64,000 nt of DNA from positions 31,066 through 95,065 of the forward strand of contig JAIDHX010000016.1 in NCBI GenBank assembly GCA_029053015.1, read 5' to 3'. The notes beneath the pieces were generated by a model. It did not search any database, had not been told where the DNA came from, and worked only from the letters and a program-made list of their open reading frames with translations. A program made the position numbers and the translations under genes. The stretch's first letter is position 1, and every line of letters begins with the position of its first letter. Shown piece after piece: positions 6,682 to 14,955 of the stretch. The DNA is from Lachnospiraceae bacterium. Its GTDB lineage: Bacteria > Bacillota > Clostridia > Lachnospirales > Lachnospiraceae.

Positions 6682-8085
6682 TTATTTTTTCGGCTTTTTA
6701 TACCACCACACATTTTCCCGTGCGATATACAGACCAAGTTTCTCCTGCAGCTTTAAGGAAGCCTCATTTCCCTCCTCCACCTGACAGTAAGGTGTGTACC
6801 CTTTCTGCAGGGTCTTGTGAATCAAAAAGCTTTCTAACGCCGCCGCCAGTCCCCGTCTCCGATACGCAGGAAGCACTGTGAGCATCCCCATACCGCCCTC
6901 GGCATGTTCTCCGATAAAGCCCGCAAGTTCATTCTCCACAAAAATGCCATACATGGCACCGCGGGAAATCCTGTCCCGAATATAGGCTTCGTCATCCATC
7001 GAATAATACTGCCCCACGACCTCTGCGTGCTCTGCTGAAAGCTGCCTGATATCCTGTGTCTTTAACGGCGGGGCTTCCCTGCGGGTATATACCGCCTGTC
7101 TGGTGCAGAGAAAAACCGTCATATGCAGCCGTCTCGCTATTTCTTCTCCCAAAAAGTCCTGATGCACCGCCCAAAGCCCCGGTATTTCCTTTCCCGAACC
7201 CAAAAATGTATCCAGTATCCGCCCGCCTGCCTCGCGGCTCTTTGCCGTAAGCATAAAGCAGCCACTCACCCTGTCCCGCAGAAGCGTTCCCTCACCGTCA
7301 TGATAAAGAAGCTCTGCCTTTTCCCTGAAAATGAGTTCTGCCATGTCCATATGATGCAGCTTGTCCTGTAAAAGCTCCCTGCGGCACTGCATAAGCCTCT
7401 CGTATGCGGCATACATATCCGGTCTGTTTATACGGGTCCGTTCCTCCGCCTTCTGCTGCCTCCACTCCCGTATCTTTTTATGGTTTCCCGATAAAAGCGT
7501 TTCCGGCACACGTTCCCCCATCCACACCTCCGGTCTGGTGTACTGTGGGTATTCCAGTAAATATCCGGAAAAAGTTTCTTCCACAACAGAACTGTCATTG
7601 TGAAGCACATCGGGAACCAGTCTAGCGATGGCATCTATCATCACCATGGCGGCAAGCTCGCCTCCCGTCAACACAAAATCGCCAAGAGACACATAATCCG
7701 TGACCACCCGCTCCAAAACCCTTTCATCAATGCCTTCATAATGCCCGCAGAGGAAAATCAAATCCTCTTCCTTTGCAAATTCCTCCGCCATGCCCTGATG
7801 AAATGTCTTTCCCTGCGGCGTCAGATAGACGGTACGCACTTTGCCCCTGCCAATTTTCTCGAGTACGCTTTTATGCGCAGCATAAACCGGCTGCGCCTGC
7901 ATCAAAAGTCCCGCGCCGCCGCCGTAAATATAGTCGTCTGTTTTTTTGTGTTTATCATCGGTAAAATCGCGGATATTGACTGCATTGATACCGATGAGGC
8001 CCTTTGCTGCCGCCCTTCCGATGATGCTTTCCGAAAGACCTGCCTCCACCATCTCAGGGAACAGCGTCAATACATGGAAATTCAT
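6682..8085 (-). CDS. trmD: tRNA (guanine37-N1)-methyltransferase fused to a GNAT domain
   Basis: TrmD methylates G37 next to the anticodon of several tRNAs, using S-adenosylmethionine, and prevents frameshifting. Residues 1 to about 240 are a normal TrmD: LTLFPEM start, DDYIYGGGAGLLMQ, FLCGHYEGIDERV and the knot stretch SLGDFVLTGGEL. The protein then continues to 467 aa. Residues from about 320 to the end look like a GNAT acetyltransferase, with LTVLPAYRRRGLAAALESFL as the acetyl-CoA binding motif and a NEASLKLQEKLGL helix. The start overlaps the rimM stop by 4 nt. The TrmD half is certain; the substrate of the second domain is unknown. Confidence 0.93.
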   Translation of the reverse strand: MNFHVLTLFPEMVEAGLSESIIGRAAAKGLIGINAVNIRDFTDDKHKKTDDYIYGGGAGLLMQAQPVYAAHKSVLEKIGRGKVRTVYLTPQGKTFHQGMAEEFAKEEDLIFLCGHYEGIDERVLERVVTDYVSLGDFVLTGGELAAMVMIDAIARLVPDVLHNDSSVVEETFSGYLLEYPQYTRPEVWMGERVPETLLSGNHKKIREWRQQKAEERTRINRPDMYAAYERLMQCRRELLQDKLHHMDMAELIFREKAELLYHDGEGTLLRDRVSGCFMLTAKSREAGGRILDTFLGSGKEIPGLWAVHQDFLGEEIARRLHMTVFLCTRQAVYTRREAPPLKTQDIRQLSAEHAEVVGQYYSMDDEAYIRDRISRGAMYGIFVENELAGFIGEHAEGGMGMLTVLPAYRRRGLAAALESFLIHKTLQKGYTPYCQVEEGNEASLKLQEKLGLYIARENVWWYKKPKK

Positions 8086-8618
8086 ATGTCAAGCAACCCT
8101 TCCAGCAAATGTACCGTCATTTTTTTCTCTTCCGTATCTACGTCTAAAATGCACTGTCTGATAGCGGGAATCAAAATCTCCTTCCCCGCATTTTCACCGG
8201 CAAGACTGCTCTCTGCCAATTTAACAGCATACACATCGTTGGCTCCCGTCGTAATGACATCCGTAAGCCTGCCGAGGTGGGTTCCATCCTCCGTAAATAC
8301 CTCTATATCAATCAAATCCGCAATAAAATACTCGTCTTTTTGAAGTTTTACTGCATCCTTTCGCTCCACATACAGACTTTTCTGCCTGTATTTTACCACG
8401 TCATCGACATTGTCAAGCCCTTCAAACTTGAGTATGACCATATTCTTAAAAAACTTCACATGCTCAAGCTGCAAGGGCAGCATTTCCTTTCCTGTGTCCA
8501 AAAGCACCTTCTTTAAGCGCTTAAACCGTTTGGTATCGTCCGTTGTGGGAAATACTTTGACCTCTCCCTTGACACCGTGCGTAGAGGTAATAATTCCTAC
8601 CTGCAATACGTCGTCCAT
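8082..8618 (-). CDS. rimM: Ribosome maturation factor RimM
   Basis: Assists maturation of the 30S head by binding S19 and precursor 16S rRNA. At 178 aa it has the N-terminal barrel with VGIITSTHGVKGEVKVFPTTDD and a C-terminal PRC-barrel part (EYFIADLIDIEVF, ILIPAIRQCILDVD). It overlaps trmD by 4 nt, so the two are probably translationally coupled. A terminator separates it from khpA upstream. Confidence 0.96.
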   Translation of the reverse strand: MDDVLQVGIITSTHGVKGEVKVFPTTDDTKRFKRLKKVLLDTGKEMLPLQLEHVKFFKNMVILKFEGLDNVDDVVKYRQKSLYVERKDAVKLQKDEYFIADLIDIEVFTEDGTHLGRLTDVITTGANDVYAVKLAESSLAGENAGKEILIPAIRQCILDVDTEEKKMTVHLLEGLLDI

Positions 8619-8642
8619 ATTTGTTCCCTTTCCATTATGTGT

Positions 8643-8672
8643 AAAAACAGGGGCGTTTTAAAAACGCCCCTG
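8643..8672 (-). terminator. Terminator between khpA and rimM
   Basis: Minus-strand CAGGGGCGTTTTTAAAACGC hairpin continuing to CCCTG, then TTTTTAC: a 10-11 bp stem with a very tight loop. It probably reduces transcription into rimM-trmD relative to rpsP-khpA. Confidence 0.75.
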
Positions 8673-8687
8673 CATAAGTGCAGCTCC

Positions 8688-8915
8688 CTAGATGATTTCC
8701 ACATCCACCCGCAGATTCTCTTTGGATGACGCCGCCTTTACGACAGAACGGATTGCCTTTGCAATCCTTCCCTGCTTACCGATGACCTTACCCATATCGG
8801 ACGCAGCAACATGAAGCTCTACAGTGACATTTTTTCCTTCTGTCTTTTCTGTTACCACCACTTCATCGGGATTATCGACAAGTGCTTTTGCAATTACTTC
8901 AACCAATTCCTTCAT
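8688..8915 (-). CDS. khpA: KH-domain RNA-binding protein KhpA (YlqC)
   Basis: A 75-aa single KH domain, with the GxxG loop in GKVIGKQGRIAKAIRSVVKA. In Firmicutes KhpA pairs with KhpB/Jag to bind RNA and affects cell envelope growth. It follows rpsP by 32 bp, the usual neighbour, and is ahead of a terminator. Confidence 0.94.
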   Translation of the reverse strand: MKELVEVIAKALVDNPDEVVVTEKTEGKNVTVELHVAASDMGKVIGKQGRIAKAIRSVVKAASSKENLRVDVEII

Positions 8916-8947
8916 AATCCACCTCCAGGCACATCGTTAGCAGGACA

Positions 8948-9199
8948 CTATTTTTCAATGCCGGCAATCTTGAACAGCTTGCCCACAACCTCTGTAGGCT
9001 GTGCGCCGTTTGCCAGCCATTTCTTTGCCAGCTCTTCATTGATTTTGAAAGTGCTCGGCTCTGTGCTGGGATCGTAGGTACCGATTTCTTCGATACATCT
9101 GCCATCTCTGGGAGAACGGGAATCTGCTACAACGATTCTATAATAAGGAGCCTTTTTCTGTCCCATTCTTCTCAATCTGATTTTTACTGCCATGTTCAT
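8948..9199 (-). CDS. rpsP: 30S ribosomal protein S16
   Basis: An 83-aa protein with the standard start [25 protein letters not shown] and the [12 protein letters not shown] stretch. It is a small-subunit assembly protein. A GGAGGTGAATGAAC ribosome binding region precedes the ATG. It is placed between ffh and khpA, as in most Clostridia and Bacilli. Confidence 0.98.
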   Translation of the reverse strand: MNMAVKIRLRRMGQKKAPYYRIVVADSRSPRDGRCIEEIGTYDPSTEPSTFKINEELAKKWLANGAQPTEVVGKLFKIAGIEK

Positions 9200-9278
9200 T
9201 CACCTCCGCAAATTTTAAATTAATTTATTTATGATAAGGTCTTTTCTTTAGAAAATTCCATATCCGTCCTGAAATTAT

Positions 9279-10649
9279 TTAGAAGGGAAATCTTCCCTTA
9301 CCGCCAAAGCCCGGGAACCCGCCCATTCCAAAGCCTTTTCTCTTACCGCCGCCAAACTGCTTCATCATCTTCTGACTCTGCTCAAACTGTTTGATAAAGC
9401 GGTTTACCTGCGCAATATCCACACCAGCGCCTTTTGCAATCCTGTGCTTTCTCTGCGGATTTAAAAGCTTGGGGTTCCTTCTTTCTGCGGGCGTCATGGA
9501 AAGCACAATCGCCTCCATGTGGGCAAGCTGCTTATCGTCAACCATGGACTCGATATCATTCAGTTTACCTCCCATACCCGGCATCATGCCCAGTATGGCG
9601 GAAAGCCCACCAAGCTTTTTCATCTGCTTCATGCTCTCCAGGTAATCTTCGAAATCGAACTTACCCTTTTTCATGCGGTCAGCCATTTCTTTTTCTTTGT
9701 CCGCATCAATATCTATATTGGCCTGTACCTTGTCGATAAACGACAGGACATCTCCCATTCCCAAAATACGGCTTGCCATTCTGTCCGGATAAAACTGTTC
9801 CAAATCGGAGAGCTTTTCTCCCATACCTACATACAGAATCGGCTTGCCCGTCACAGCCTTTACGGAAAGCGCCGCACCGCCGCGGGTATCGCCGTCCATC
9901 TTGGACAGCACCACGCCGTCTATTCCGACTTTTTCGTCAAATTCCTTCGCCACATTGACCGCATCCTGTCCGGTCATGGCGTCCACCACCAGCAAAGTCT
10001 GATGTACTTCTATCTCGGACTTGATTTCCTGAAGCTCCGCCATCATGTCCTCATCGATATGCAGCCGGCCCGCAGTATCCAGAATCACGACATTATGTCC
10101 GTTCTTTGCTGCATGCTCCAAGGCCGCCTTGGCAATGTCCACAGGCTTATGCCCTGTTCCCATGGAAAAGACGTCTACTTCCTGCTTTGCACCGTTTACC
10201 TTTAACTGCTCAATCGCCGCGGGCCGATAAATGTCACATGCCGTCAAAAGCGTTTTCTTCCCTTTTTTCTTAAGCTTTCCCGCTATTTTTGCAGTTGTGG
10301 TTGTCTTACCTGCACCCTGAAGACCCGCCATCATAATAACGGTGATGGCTTTGCCGGGCTGCATTTGTATCTCCGTGGTCTCAGAACCCATCAGGGCAAT
10401 CATCTCTTCGTTTACGATTTTGATGACCATCTGCCCGGGATTTAAGCCGTTTAACACATCGGCTCCCACCGCGCGTTCCTCGACAGACTTTACAAACTGT
10501 TTTACCACACGAAAGTTTACGTCCGCTTCCAAAAGCGCCATTTTCACTTCCTTCAGCGCGTTTCTGACATCCTCTTCCGTCAGGCGTCCCTTGCCCCGTA
10601 AGCCTTTAAATATATTTTGCAGTTTATCTGTTAAGCTCTCAAATGCCAT
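9279..10649 (-). CDS. ffh: Signal recognition particle protein Ffh
   Basis: GTPase subunit of the signal recognition particle, which binds nascent membrane proteins and delivers them to FtsY. The N-domain is at about 1-90; the G-domain has the P-loop GLQGAGKTTTTAKIAG, DTAGRLHID and a KMDGDTRGG motif; the Met-rich M-domain starts near 300 and ends in a Gly/Phe/Lys-rich tail. A GTG two codons upstream is in frame, but AGGGAG sits 5 nt from the ATG at 10649, which is chosen. It lies 21 bp after ylxM, its usual partner. Confidence 0.97.
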   Translation of the reverse strand: MAFESLTDKLQNIFKGLRGKGRLTEEDVRNALKEVKMALLEADVNFRVVKQFVKSVEERAVGADVLNGLNPGQMVIKIVNEEMIALMGSETTEIQMQPGKAITVIMMAGLQGAGKTTTTAKIAGKLKKKGKKTLLTACDIYRPAAIEQLKVNGAKQEVDVFSMGTGHKPVDIAKAALEHAAKNGHNVVILDTAGRLHIDEDMMAELQEIKSEIEVHQTLLVVDAMTGQDAVNVAKEFDEKVGIDGVVLSKMDGDTRGGAALSVKAVTGKPILYVGMGEKLSDLEQFYPDRMASRILGMGDVLSFIDKVQANIDIDADKEKEMADRMKKGKFDFEDYLESMKQMKKLGGLSAILGMMPGMGGKLNDIESMVDDKQLAHMEAIVLSMTPAERRNPKLLNPQRKHRIAKGAGVDIAQVNRFIKQFEQSQKMMKQFGGGKRKGFGMGGFPGFGGKGRFPF

Positions 10650-10670
10650 ATGCACTCCCTGTATCTGCCG

Positions 10671-11027
10671 TTACAATTCTTCCAGAAGCCTGTTCAAAAG
10701 CCTCTTTATCTCCAAAAGACTGTCCTCTGACGTTTCTCCGTCCTCGCTTACAAGCTCCGCTTCCGTCAGCTTAAGCGCCTCACCCACCGTCTTCTTTGCC
10801 TCGGCAAAACGTGCTGCCAAATGCAGTTTTTCTTCGTATCCGCTCAGTATTTTGTCACAGCGCTTTATCAAATCGTGAACGCCCTGCCTGCTGATGCCTT
10901 CTTCCTCGGCAATCTCCGAAAGGGACATATCGTTGTATACCGCTTCTTCATAAATCCTGCGCTGATGCTCCGTCAGAAGCTCTCCGTAAAAATCATACAA
11001 AAGCCCCTGTTCAAAAATCTTTTCCAT
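10671..11027 (-). CDS. ylxM: YlxM-type helix-turn-helix protein (UPF0122)
   Basis: A 118-aa protein with a sigma-region-4-like helix-turn-helix (LSLSEIAEEEGISRQGVHDLIKR region, about residues 35-57). YlxM is almost always encoded before ffh and is thought to modulate the signal recognition particle pathway; in streptococci it affects the SRP RNA-protein complex. The gene is first in the operon, behind a strong promoter. Confidence 0.92.
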   Translation of the reverse strand: MEKIFEQGLLYDFYGELLTEHQRRIYEEAVYNDMSLSEIAEEEGISRQGVHDLIKRCDKILSGYEEKLHLAARFAEAKKTVGEALKLTEAELVSEDGETSEDSLLEIKRLLNRLLEEL

Positions 11028-11069
11028 TTTCCACGTGTCCTTCCACGATTTCTCCGCGACACCTTAGCA

Positions 11070-11098
11070 AGTGTACTACAAAAGAAAAGACGTGTCAA
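11070..11098 (-). promoter_or_regulatory. ylxM-ffh operon promoter
   Basis: Minus-strand TTGACA (11093-11098), 17-bp spacer, TACACT (11070-11075). The -35 lies inside the 3' arm of the terminator hairpin of the upstream XRE gene. Confidence 0.75.
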
Positions 11099-11123
11099 GT
11101 ATTTTTTCTTGACACGCCTTTTT
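11085..11123 (-). terminator. Terminator after the XRE regulator gene
   Basis: Minus-strand GGCGTGTCAAG, 8-nt loop, CTTGACACGTC, then TTTTC: an 11-position stem with one G-T pair. Its 3' arm carries the -35 box of the ylxM promoter. Confidence 0.75.
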
Positions 11124-11132
11124 GTTTCCGAT

Positions 11133-11348
11133 TTACTTCTTGTCACTTATCCCCAGCAGATAATCCGATGATACGCCATAAAGCTCGCACAGCCCGTAAA
11201 CCATGGCTACCGGCAGCACATTCCGCCCGGTCTCGTACCTCGAATACACCCTCTGATCGATTTGCAAGACCGCTGCCACCTGTTTCTGCCCATAGTCGTG
11301 ATCCTCGCGTAGCTCTTTCATTCTGCGCAGATATTTTCTGTTGTCCAT
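11133..11348 (-). CDS. Small XRE-family DNA-binding regulator
   Basis: A 71-aa protein that is almost entirely one helix-turn-helix of the Cro/C1 type: KYLRRMKELREDHDYGQKQV, then IDQRVYSRYETGRNVLPVAM and a YGVSSDYLLG ending. An upstream in-frame extension exists but overlaps the neighbouring phosphoesterase gene; the ATG at 11348 with AAGGAGGACATGCA in front is clearly the start. A 16-bp palindrome 24 bp upstream of the start may be its own operator. The target genes are unknown. Confidence 0.88.
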   Translation of the reverse strand: MDNRKYLRRMKELREDHDYGQKQVAAVLQIDQRVYSRYETGRNVLPVAMVYGLCELYGVSSDYLLGISDKK

Positions 11349-11371
11349 TGCATGTCCTCCTTTTCTTTTGC

Positions 11372-11387
11372 TGTAATAATGATTACA
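11372..11387. promoter_or_regulatory. Palindrome upstream of the XRE gene, possible operator
   Basis: TGTAATAATGATTACA: perfect 6-bp arms TGTAAT/ATTACA around AATG, between a TAAAAT box (possible -10) and the ribosome binding site. Size and symmetry suit a dimeric XRE repressor. No function is proven. Confidence 0.4.
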
Positions 11388-11448
11388 ACCAAATTTTAAC
11401 ATGCATTCTACAGATAAAGCGTTTTTACTACTAAGTTGGCCTATTTTC

Positions 11449-12045
11449 TTACACGTCGATCTCAAAAATATATTTTTCGTATGCGTTGATAACCTGCGTC
11501 TCGTTATAAGTGGACAGACGCGGAATTTTAGCGCCATAATTCAAATGTACATGTCCATGCACAAAAAATGCCGGTTTGTATTTGTCAAGCAGGGTACAGA
11601 ATGCGGCAAAGCCTCTGTGTGGCAGATCATTCCCATCATTAAACTGATAAGCCGGCGAATGGGTCAGCAGAATATCAAAGCCCCGATTGTATTTCAGCTT
11701 CCACCACAGCCTTCGCACACGCCGGTGCATCTGCGCCTGCGTGTACTGGTGCGCGCCGGGCTTATAGCGCATGGATCCCCCAAGCCCCAAAATCCGGACG
11801 CCTTTATGCACATAGATTTTATCCTCAATGCAGATACAGCCATCAGGCGGCGTGTCGGCATACCTGTCGTCATGATTGCCATGTACATACAAAACCGGCG
11901 CATGTGTAAAGGTAGCCAGAAAGGATAAATACTGGGGCTTTAAATCTCCACAGGAGAGGATCAAATCGATTCCCTCCAGATAACTCTTGTCAAAATAGTC
12001 CCACAATAATTTTGATTCCTGATCAGCAATTGCCAAAATTTTCAT
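11449..12045 (-). CDS. Calcineurin-like metallophosphoesterase
   Basis: A 198-aa phosphoesterase with most metal-binding motifs of the family: GD (CGDLK), GNHDDRY, LTHSPAY and the final GHVHLNYG. The first motif, normally D-x-H, reads DQE here (residues 8-10), so one metal ligand is unusual. The substrate is unknown. It follows the ParB-BMP gene by 43 bp on the same strand, so the two may be cotranscribed. Confidence 0.88.
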   Translation of the reverse strand: MKILAIADQESKLLWDYFDKSYLEGIDLILSCGDLKPQYLSFLATFTHAPVLYVHGNHDDRYADTPPDGCICIEDKIYVHKGVRILGLGGSMRYKPGAHQYTQAQMHRRVRRLWWKLKYNRGFDILLTHSPAYQFNDGNDLPHRGFAAFCTLLDKYKPAFFVHGHVHLNYGAKIPRLSTYNETQVINAYEKYIFEIDV

Positions 12046-12088
12046 TAGACGTTCCCATTTCTTCTTTCATTCTCTCATTTGTAAATAA

Positions 12089-14026
12089 TCAGGCTTCGGA
12101 CGCCTCCAAACCGCTCAATCCCTGTATTTTGGTAACTGCCTGCGCCTCTTTTGTCAAATCTGAAATGGAAGGGATGCTTCCTACCACATTTTCTGCCAGC
12201 CAGTCCATTGTAATAATATCTTTCGGTAAAATAATCTGATCTGCTTTATTCATCACCGTTCCATCCTGCGCCAGCATTTCACCGGAAAAGGGAACCAGAA
12301 CATCCGCACAGATATTGCTGCGCAGCAAATCCACCAGCCGCTTCGTCCCCTGTGGCAAATCCTGGGAACAAATCAGATCAACCACACCGGCGGACATGCC
12401 CCACCAGTAATTGATGGCACGGTTTCCTATGGCAGCATCGTCATCTTTCCATGTTCCATTCAATATAGTGCGGACAATCTTTTCGTAAAGCTTTCCCCAA
12501 TGCCATGTCGTCATGGCCAGATTATCCGGCGCTCCCTCATTGATATGGTAAAGCCCGAACCGTCGGGAAGCGCTGCCGGGTGAATTCATATCCTGATCCA
12601 TGATATAATTAATTTCAGGGTCATTGACAATTTCCACTTCCTTGTCTTTCAGAGTGCTCCAGTCCAGATAAACCCTGGCGTTGGGATTCACCATCTTAGC
12701 GCCCAGCGCAAAGGCATTTATATTAGCCACCATGCCATAAATAGGATAGTTGGCAATATAGCCCAGCTTGCCCGTGGTCGTCAGGGAGCCTGCAATGACG
12801 CCTGCCAGAAATTTCGCCTCATACATTCTGCCGTAATAAGTCCGCAGGGTAGGATGAGGAGTATTCAAGGAACAGTTCAAAATCTTCACATTCGGGTGGT
12901 TTGCTCCAATCTTTAAGCTGGCAGGTATCATCACCGGAGTCGTGGTAAAAAGCACATTATAGCCGTCCTTGATAACCTGCTCCATCATCTCCATATCATT
13001 TTCACCGGCAATGACATTCTCAAATGCCTTCGTCTCCACCTGCCCGGGAAATACATTTTCCAAATACAGCCTCCCAAGCTCATGACTGTAGGTCCAGCTT
13101 GAGGCTCTGTGGGTTTTCTCATATAAAAATGCAATCTTAACCTTGTTCATATTGTCCGGAAGAATCAGGTTCAGCAGGTTTTTATATATATTGTGGGAAC
13201 TCTCCTTTTTGGAAGGCTCCATGGACAGCTCTATCGACTGCTCTTCCGTCAGCACCAAAAATTCGTCCCAAATATTGGAAAGGTCTTTTTTAATCTCCTG
13301 TACCGTCTTTTGCTTCGTCTCCTGATAGCCGTACACGGTAAGAAATGCCAACAGCGCATCGCCTACTGTAATCGGCAGTTTTTTTCCGCCTTTCGACTCA
13401 AACGCCTTCCGGAAAGAGATGTAAACATTATTAAATTCTATGCGGTCATCAAAAGTCCATTTTTCTCCCTTCGGCGTGCCGATCCGCGCCAGAAGCCTGG
13501 CAAATCTGCCGGTCTCGCTGAAATAAATATAATTCACATTGGTAATTTCATAGAAATCCAAAAATTCATAATAAATGATATTTTCTTTCGTGTCACTGCG
13601 CTTGGGAACGACCCGAATCACGTTGCAGGGCACGCTGTATGAATCCAGATATTTCAAAACGCTGATTCGCTTATTACCCTCCAACACATAAAACCGGTTC
13701 ATAAACTCATAAACTTTCACCGGATCCCGCAGTCCCTCCTCCTGCATGGAAGTGTATAAGCGTATCCATTTATTGGCAAATTCAGAGTATGGATCCAGAA
13801 GAGGCATAAAATTAGCGGCAAAAGCGTTGGTTCTGCCCCTCGTTCTGGTTCCCACAATCAATTCCAGAGGCACCTCGCACAGTCCAAGGCTCACCTCATA
13901 TTCTACCTTCACATAAGATAAAATCTCATCTAACGCCGGCAGATAAGGATAATCCCCCTTCAGCAGGCGGGCACGATACTCCTTCTGCGCCGCCTTTAAA
14001 GCATTGCTATATTTTTCGTATGACAT
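12089..14026 (-). CDS. ParB-like domain fused to a BMP-family ligand-binding domain
   Basis: A 645-aa protein with no signal peptide, lipobox or membrane segment. Residues about 50-140 resemble a ParB/sulfiredoxin-fold domain, including the typical FYVLEGNKRISVLKYL stretch. A linker of about 150 residues follows. From about residue 295 (MNKVKIAFLYEKTHRASSWT) to about 600 it matches the BMP/PnrA-type periplasmic binding protein fold that binds nucleosides, with GKLGYIANYPIYGMVANINA and FLAGVIAGSL. BMP proteins are normally extracellular lipoproteins, so a cytoplasmic version suggests a sensor or regulator rather than a transporter part. It lies just downstream of an AraC regulator. Domain calls are fairly sure; function is inference. 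Confidence 0.8.
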   Translation of the reverse strand: MSYEKYSNALKAAQKEYRARLLKGDYPYLPALDEILSYVKVEYEVSLGLCEVPLELIVGTRTRGRTNAFAANFMPLLDPYSEFANKWIRLYTSMQEEGLRDPVKVYEFMNRFYVLEGNKRISVLKYLDSYSVPCNVIRVVPKRSDTKENIIYYEFLDFYEITNVNYIYFSETGRFARLLARIGTPKGEKWTFDDRIEFNNVYISFRKAFESKGGKKLPITVGDALLAFLTVYGYQETKQKTVQEIKKDLSNIWDEFLVLTEEQSIELSMEPSKKESSHNIYKNLLNLILPDNMNKVKIAFLYEKTHRASSWTYSHELGRLYLENVFPGQVETKAFENVIAGENDMEMMEQVIKDGYNVLFTTTPVMIPASLKIGANHPNVKILNCSLNTPHPTLRTYYGRMYEAKFLAGVIAGSLTTTGKLGYIANYPIYGMVANINAFALGAKMVNPNARVYLDWSTLKDKEVEIVNDPEINYIMDQDMNSPGSASRRFGLYHINEGAPDNLAMTTWHWGKLYEKIVRTILNGTWKDDDAAIGNRAINYWWGMSAGVVDLICSQDLPQGTKRLVDLLRSNICADVLVPFSGEMLAQDGTVMNKADQIILPKDIITMDWLAENVVGSIPSISDLTKEAQAVTKIQGLSGLEASEA

Positions 14027-14036
14027 ATTTATACCT

Positions 14037-14060
14037 CCCTGCCCGCTTTTTCGGGCATCG
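14037..14060 (-). other. Hairpin directly upstream of the ParB-BMP ribosome binding site
   Basis: On the minus strand TGCCCGAAAAAGCGGGCA forms a stem with a small loop just 3' of the araC-type stop, followed at once by GGGAGG, the ribosome binding site of the next gene. It could influence translation or protect the message. It has no T-tract, so it is not a terminator. Confidence 0.4.
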
Positions 14061-14062
14061 AT

Positions 14063-14908
14063 TCAATATTTGTTTTCTGACGGGTTTTGGGCCAGTCTTC
14101 TCTTGTACGCCCGCAAGAAGGTTGAATAATCCCGAAATCCCGACTGATAACAAGCCTGCGTCGGCGGGACTCCCGCAGCCATCAGACTCTTTGCTAAAAG
14201 CACTCTTTTTTCCGTTATGTACCGATGAATGGTATATCCCGTTTCCTCCTTAAACTGACGCATCATATGAAACTTACTGATATAAAAATGCGCTGCAAGG
14301 TCTTCTATCGAAAGTTCCTCTGTCAAATGCTCCCCGATATATTTTATCAAGTCTATCATTTTCTGGTTAAAGTTCACTGCCCTGTTGAATGTACCTGTTC
14401 CGTCCATACAGCAGCGGTTGACCAGAATCATAAATTCCATGAACAGAACGTTTGCATAGAGTTTTGCTGCATACTGCTCATTTTCCTGTCCGTTTTTTTC
14501 GATTTCTTCTATCACGGAAAGAAGCCTGCTGTTTGTCATTGCCGGAAACCTCAAAACATCCGTCCCTTCTTTTCCCGCCATTTCAAAACATCTCTCCAGA
14601 TTATATTCGGCTGTCTTATGCCTTTCCAGAAACGCCTCTGAAATATAAAACACAATCCGCTCATAGGGCTCCTTTGCCTCCACCCACGGCCTGTGGATTG
14701 CCCCTTTATTCACCAGCACCATATCATGTGGCTTCAGCCTGTAGCTTTTTCCTTCTATGCTGTAGGTCACGCTGCCCTTTAAAAAAATCAGCAGCTTGTA
14801 AAAATCATGGTAATGGTAGGGATATTCCCTCTCCTCCTCATCTACAATGTGGAACATTCTGAAATCGTCGTAGAGATATCCCCGTTTCTCATATCCGAGA
14901 TTTTCCAT
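14063..14908 (-). CDS. AraC-family transcriptional regulator
   Basis: A 281-aa regulator. The N-terminal half is a cupin-like ligand-binding domain (YPYHYHDFYKLLIFLKGS, VLVNKGAIHRPW). The C-terminal 100 residues hold two helix-turn-helix units, LSIEDLAAHFYISKFHMMRQ and the ACYQSGFRDYSTFLRAYKR motif. The start at 14908 has GGAG 6 nt ahead; an ATG 4 codons upstream is less well placed. It is followed after 36 bp by the ParB-BMP gene on the same strand. The ligand is unknown. Confidence 0.88.
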   Translation of the reverse strand: MENLGYEKRGYLYDDFRMFHIVDEEEREYPYHYHDFYKLLIFLKGSVTYSIEGKSYRLKPHDMVLVNKGAIHRPWVEAKEPYERIVFYISEAFLERHKTAEYNLERCFEMAGKEGTDVLRFPAMTNSRLLSVIEEIEKNGQENEQYAAKLYANVLFMEFMILVNRCCMDGTGTFNRAVNFNQKMIDLIKYIGEHLTEELSIEDLAAHFYISKFHMMRQFKEETGYTIHRYITEKRVLLAKSLMAAGVPPTQACYQSGFRDYSTFLRAYKRRLAQNPSENKY

Positions 14909-14955
14909 CACAATCTCCATTCTTCGGACTATTTACACAATAAGACACATAAATT

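Noticed and set aside
11133..11537. Longer 134-aa form of the XRE regulator
   Set aside because: The added N-terminus overlaps the phosphoesterase gene and a likely operator; a strong ribosome binding site marks the start at 11348.
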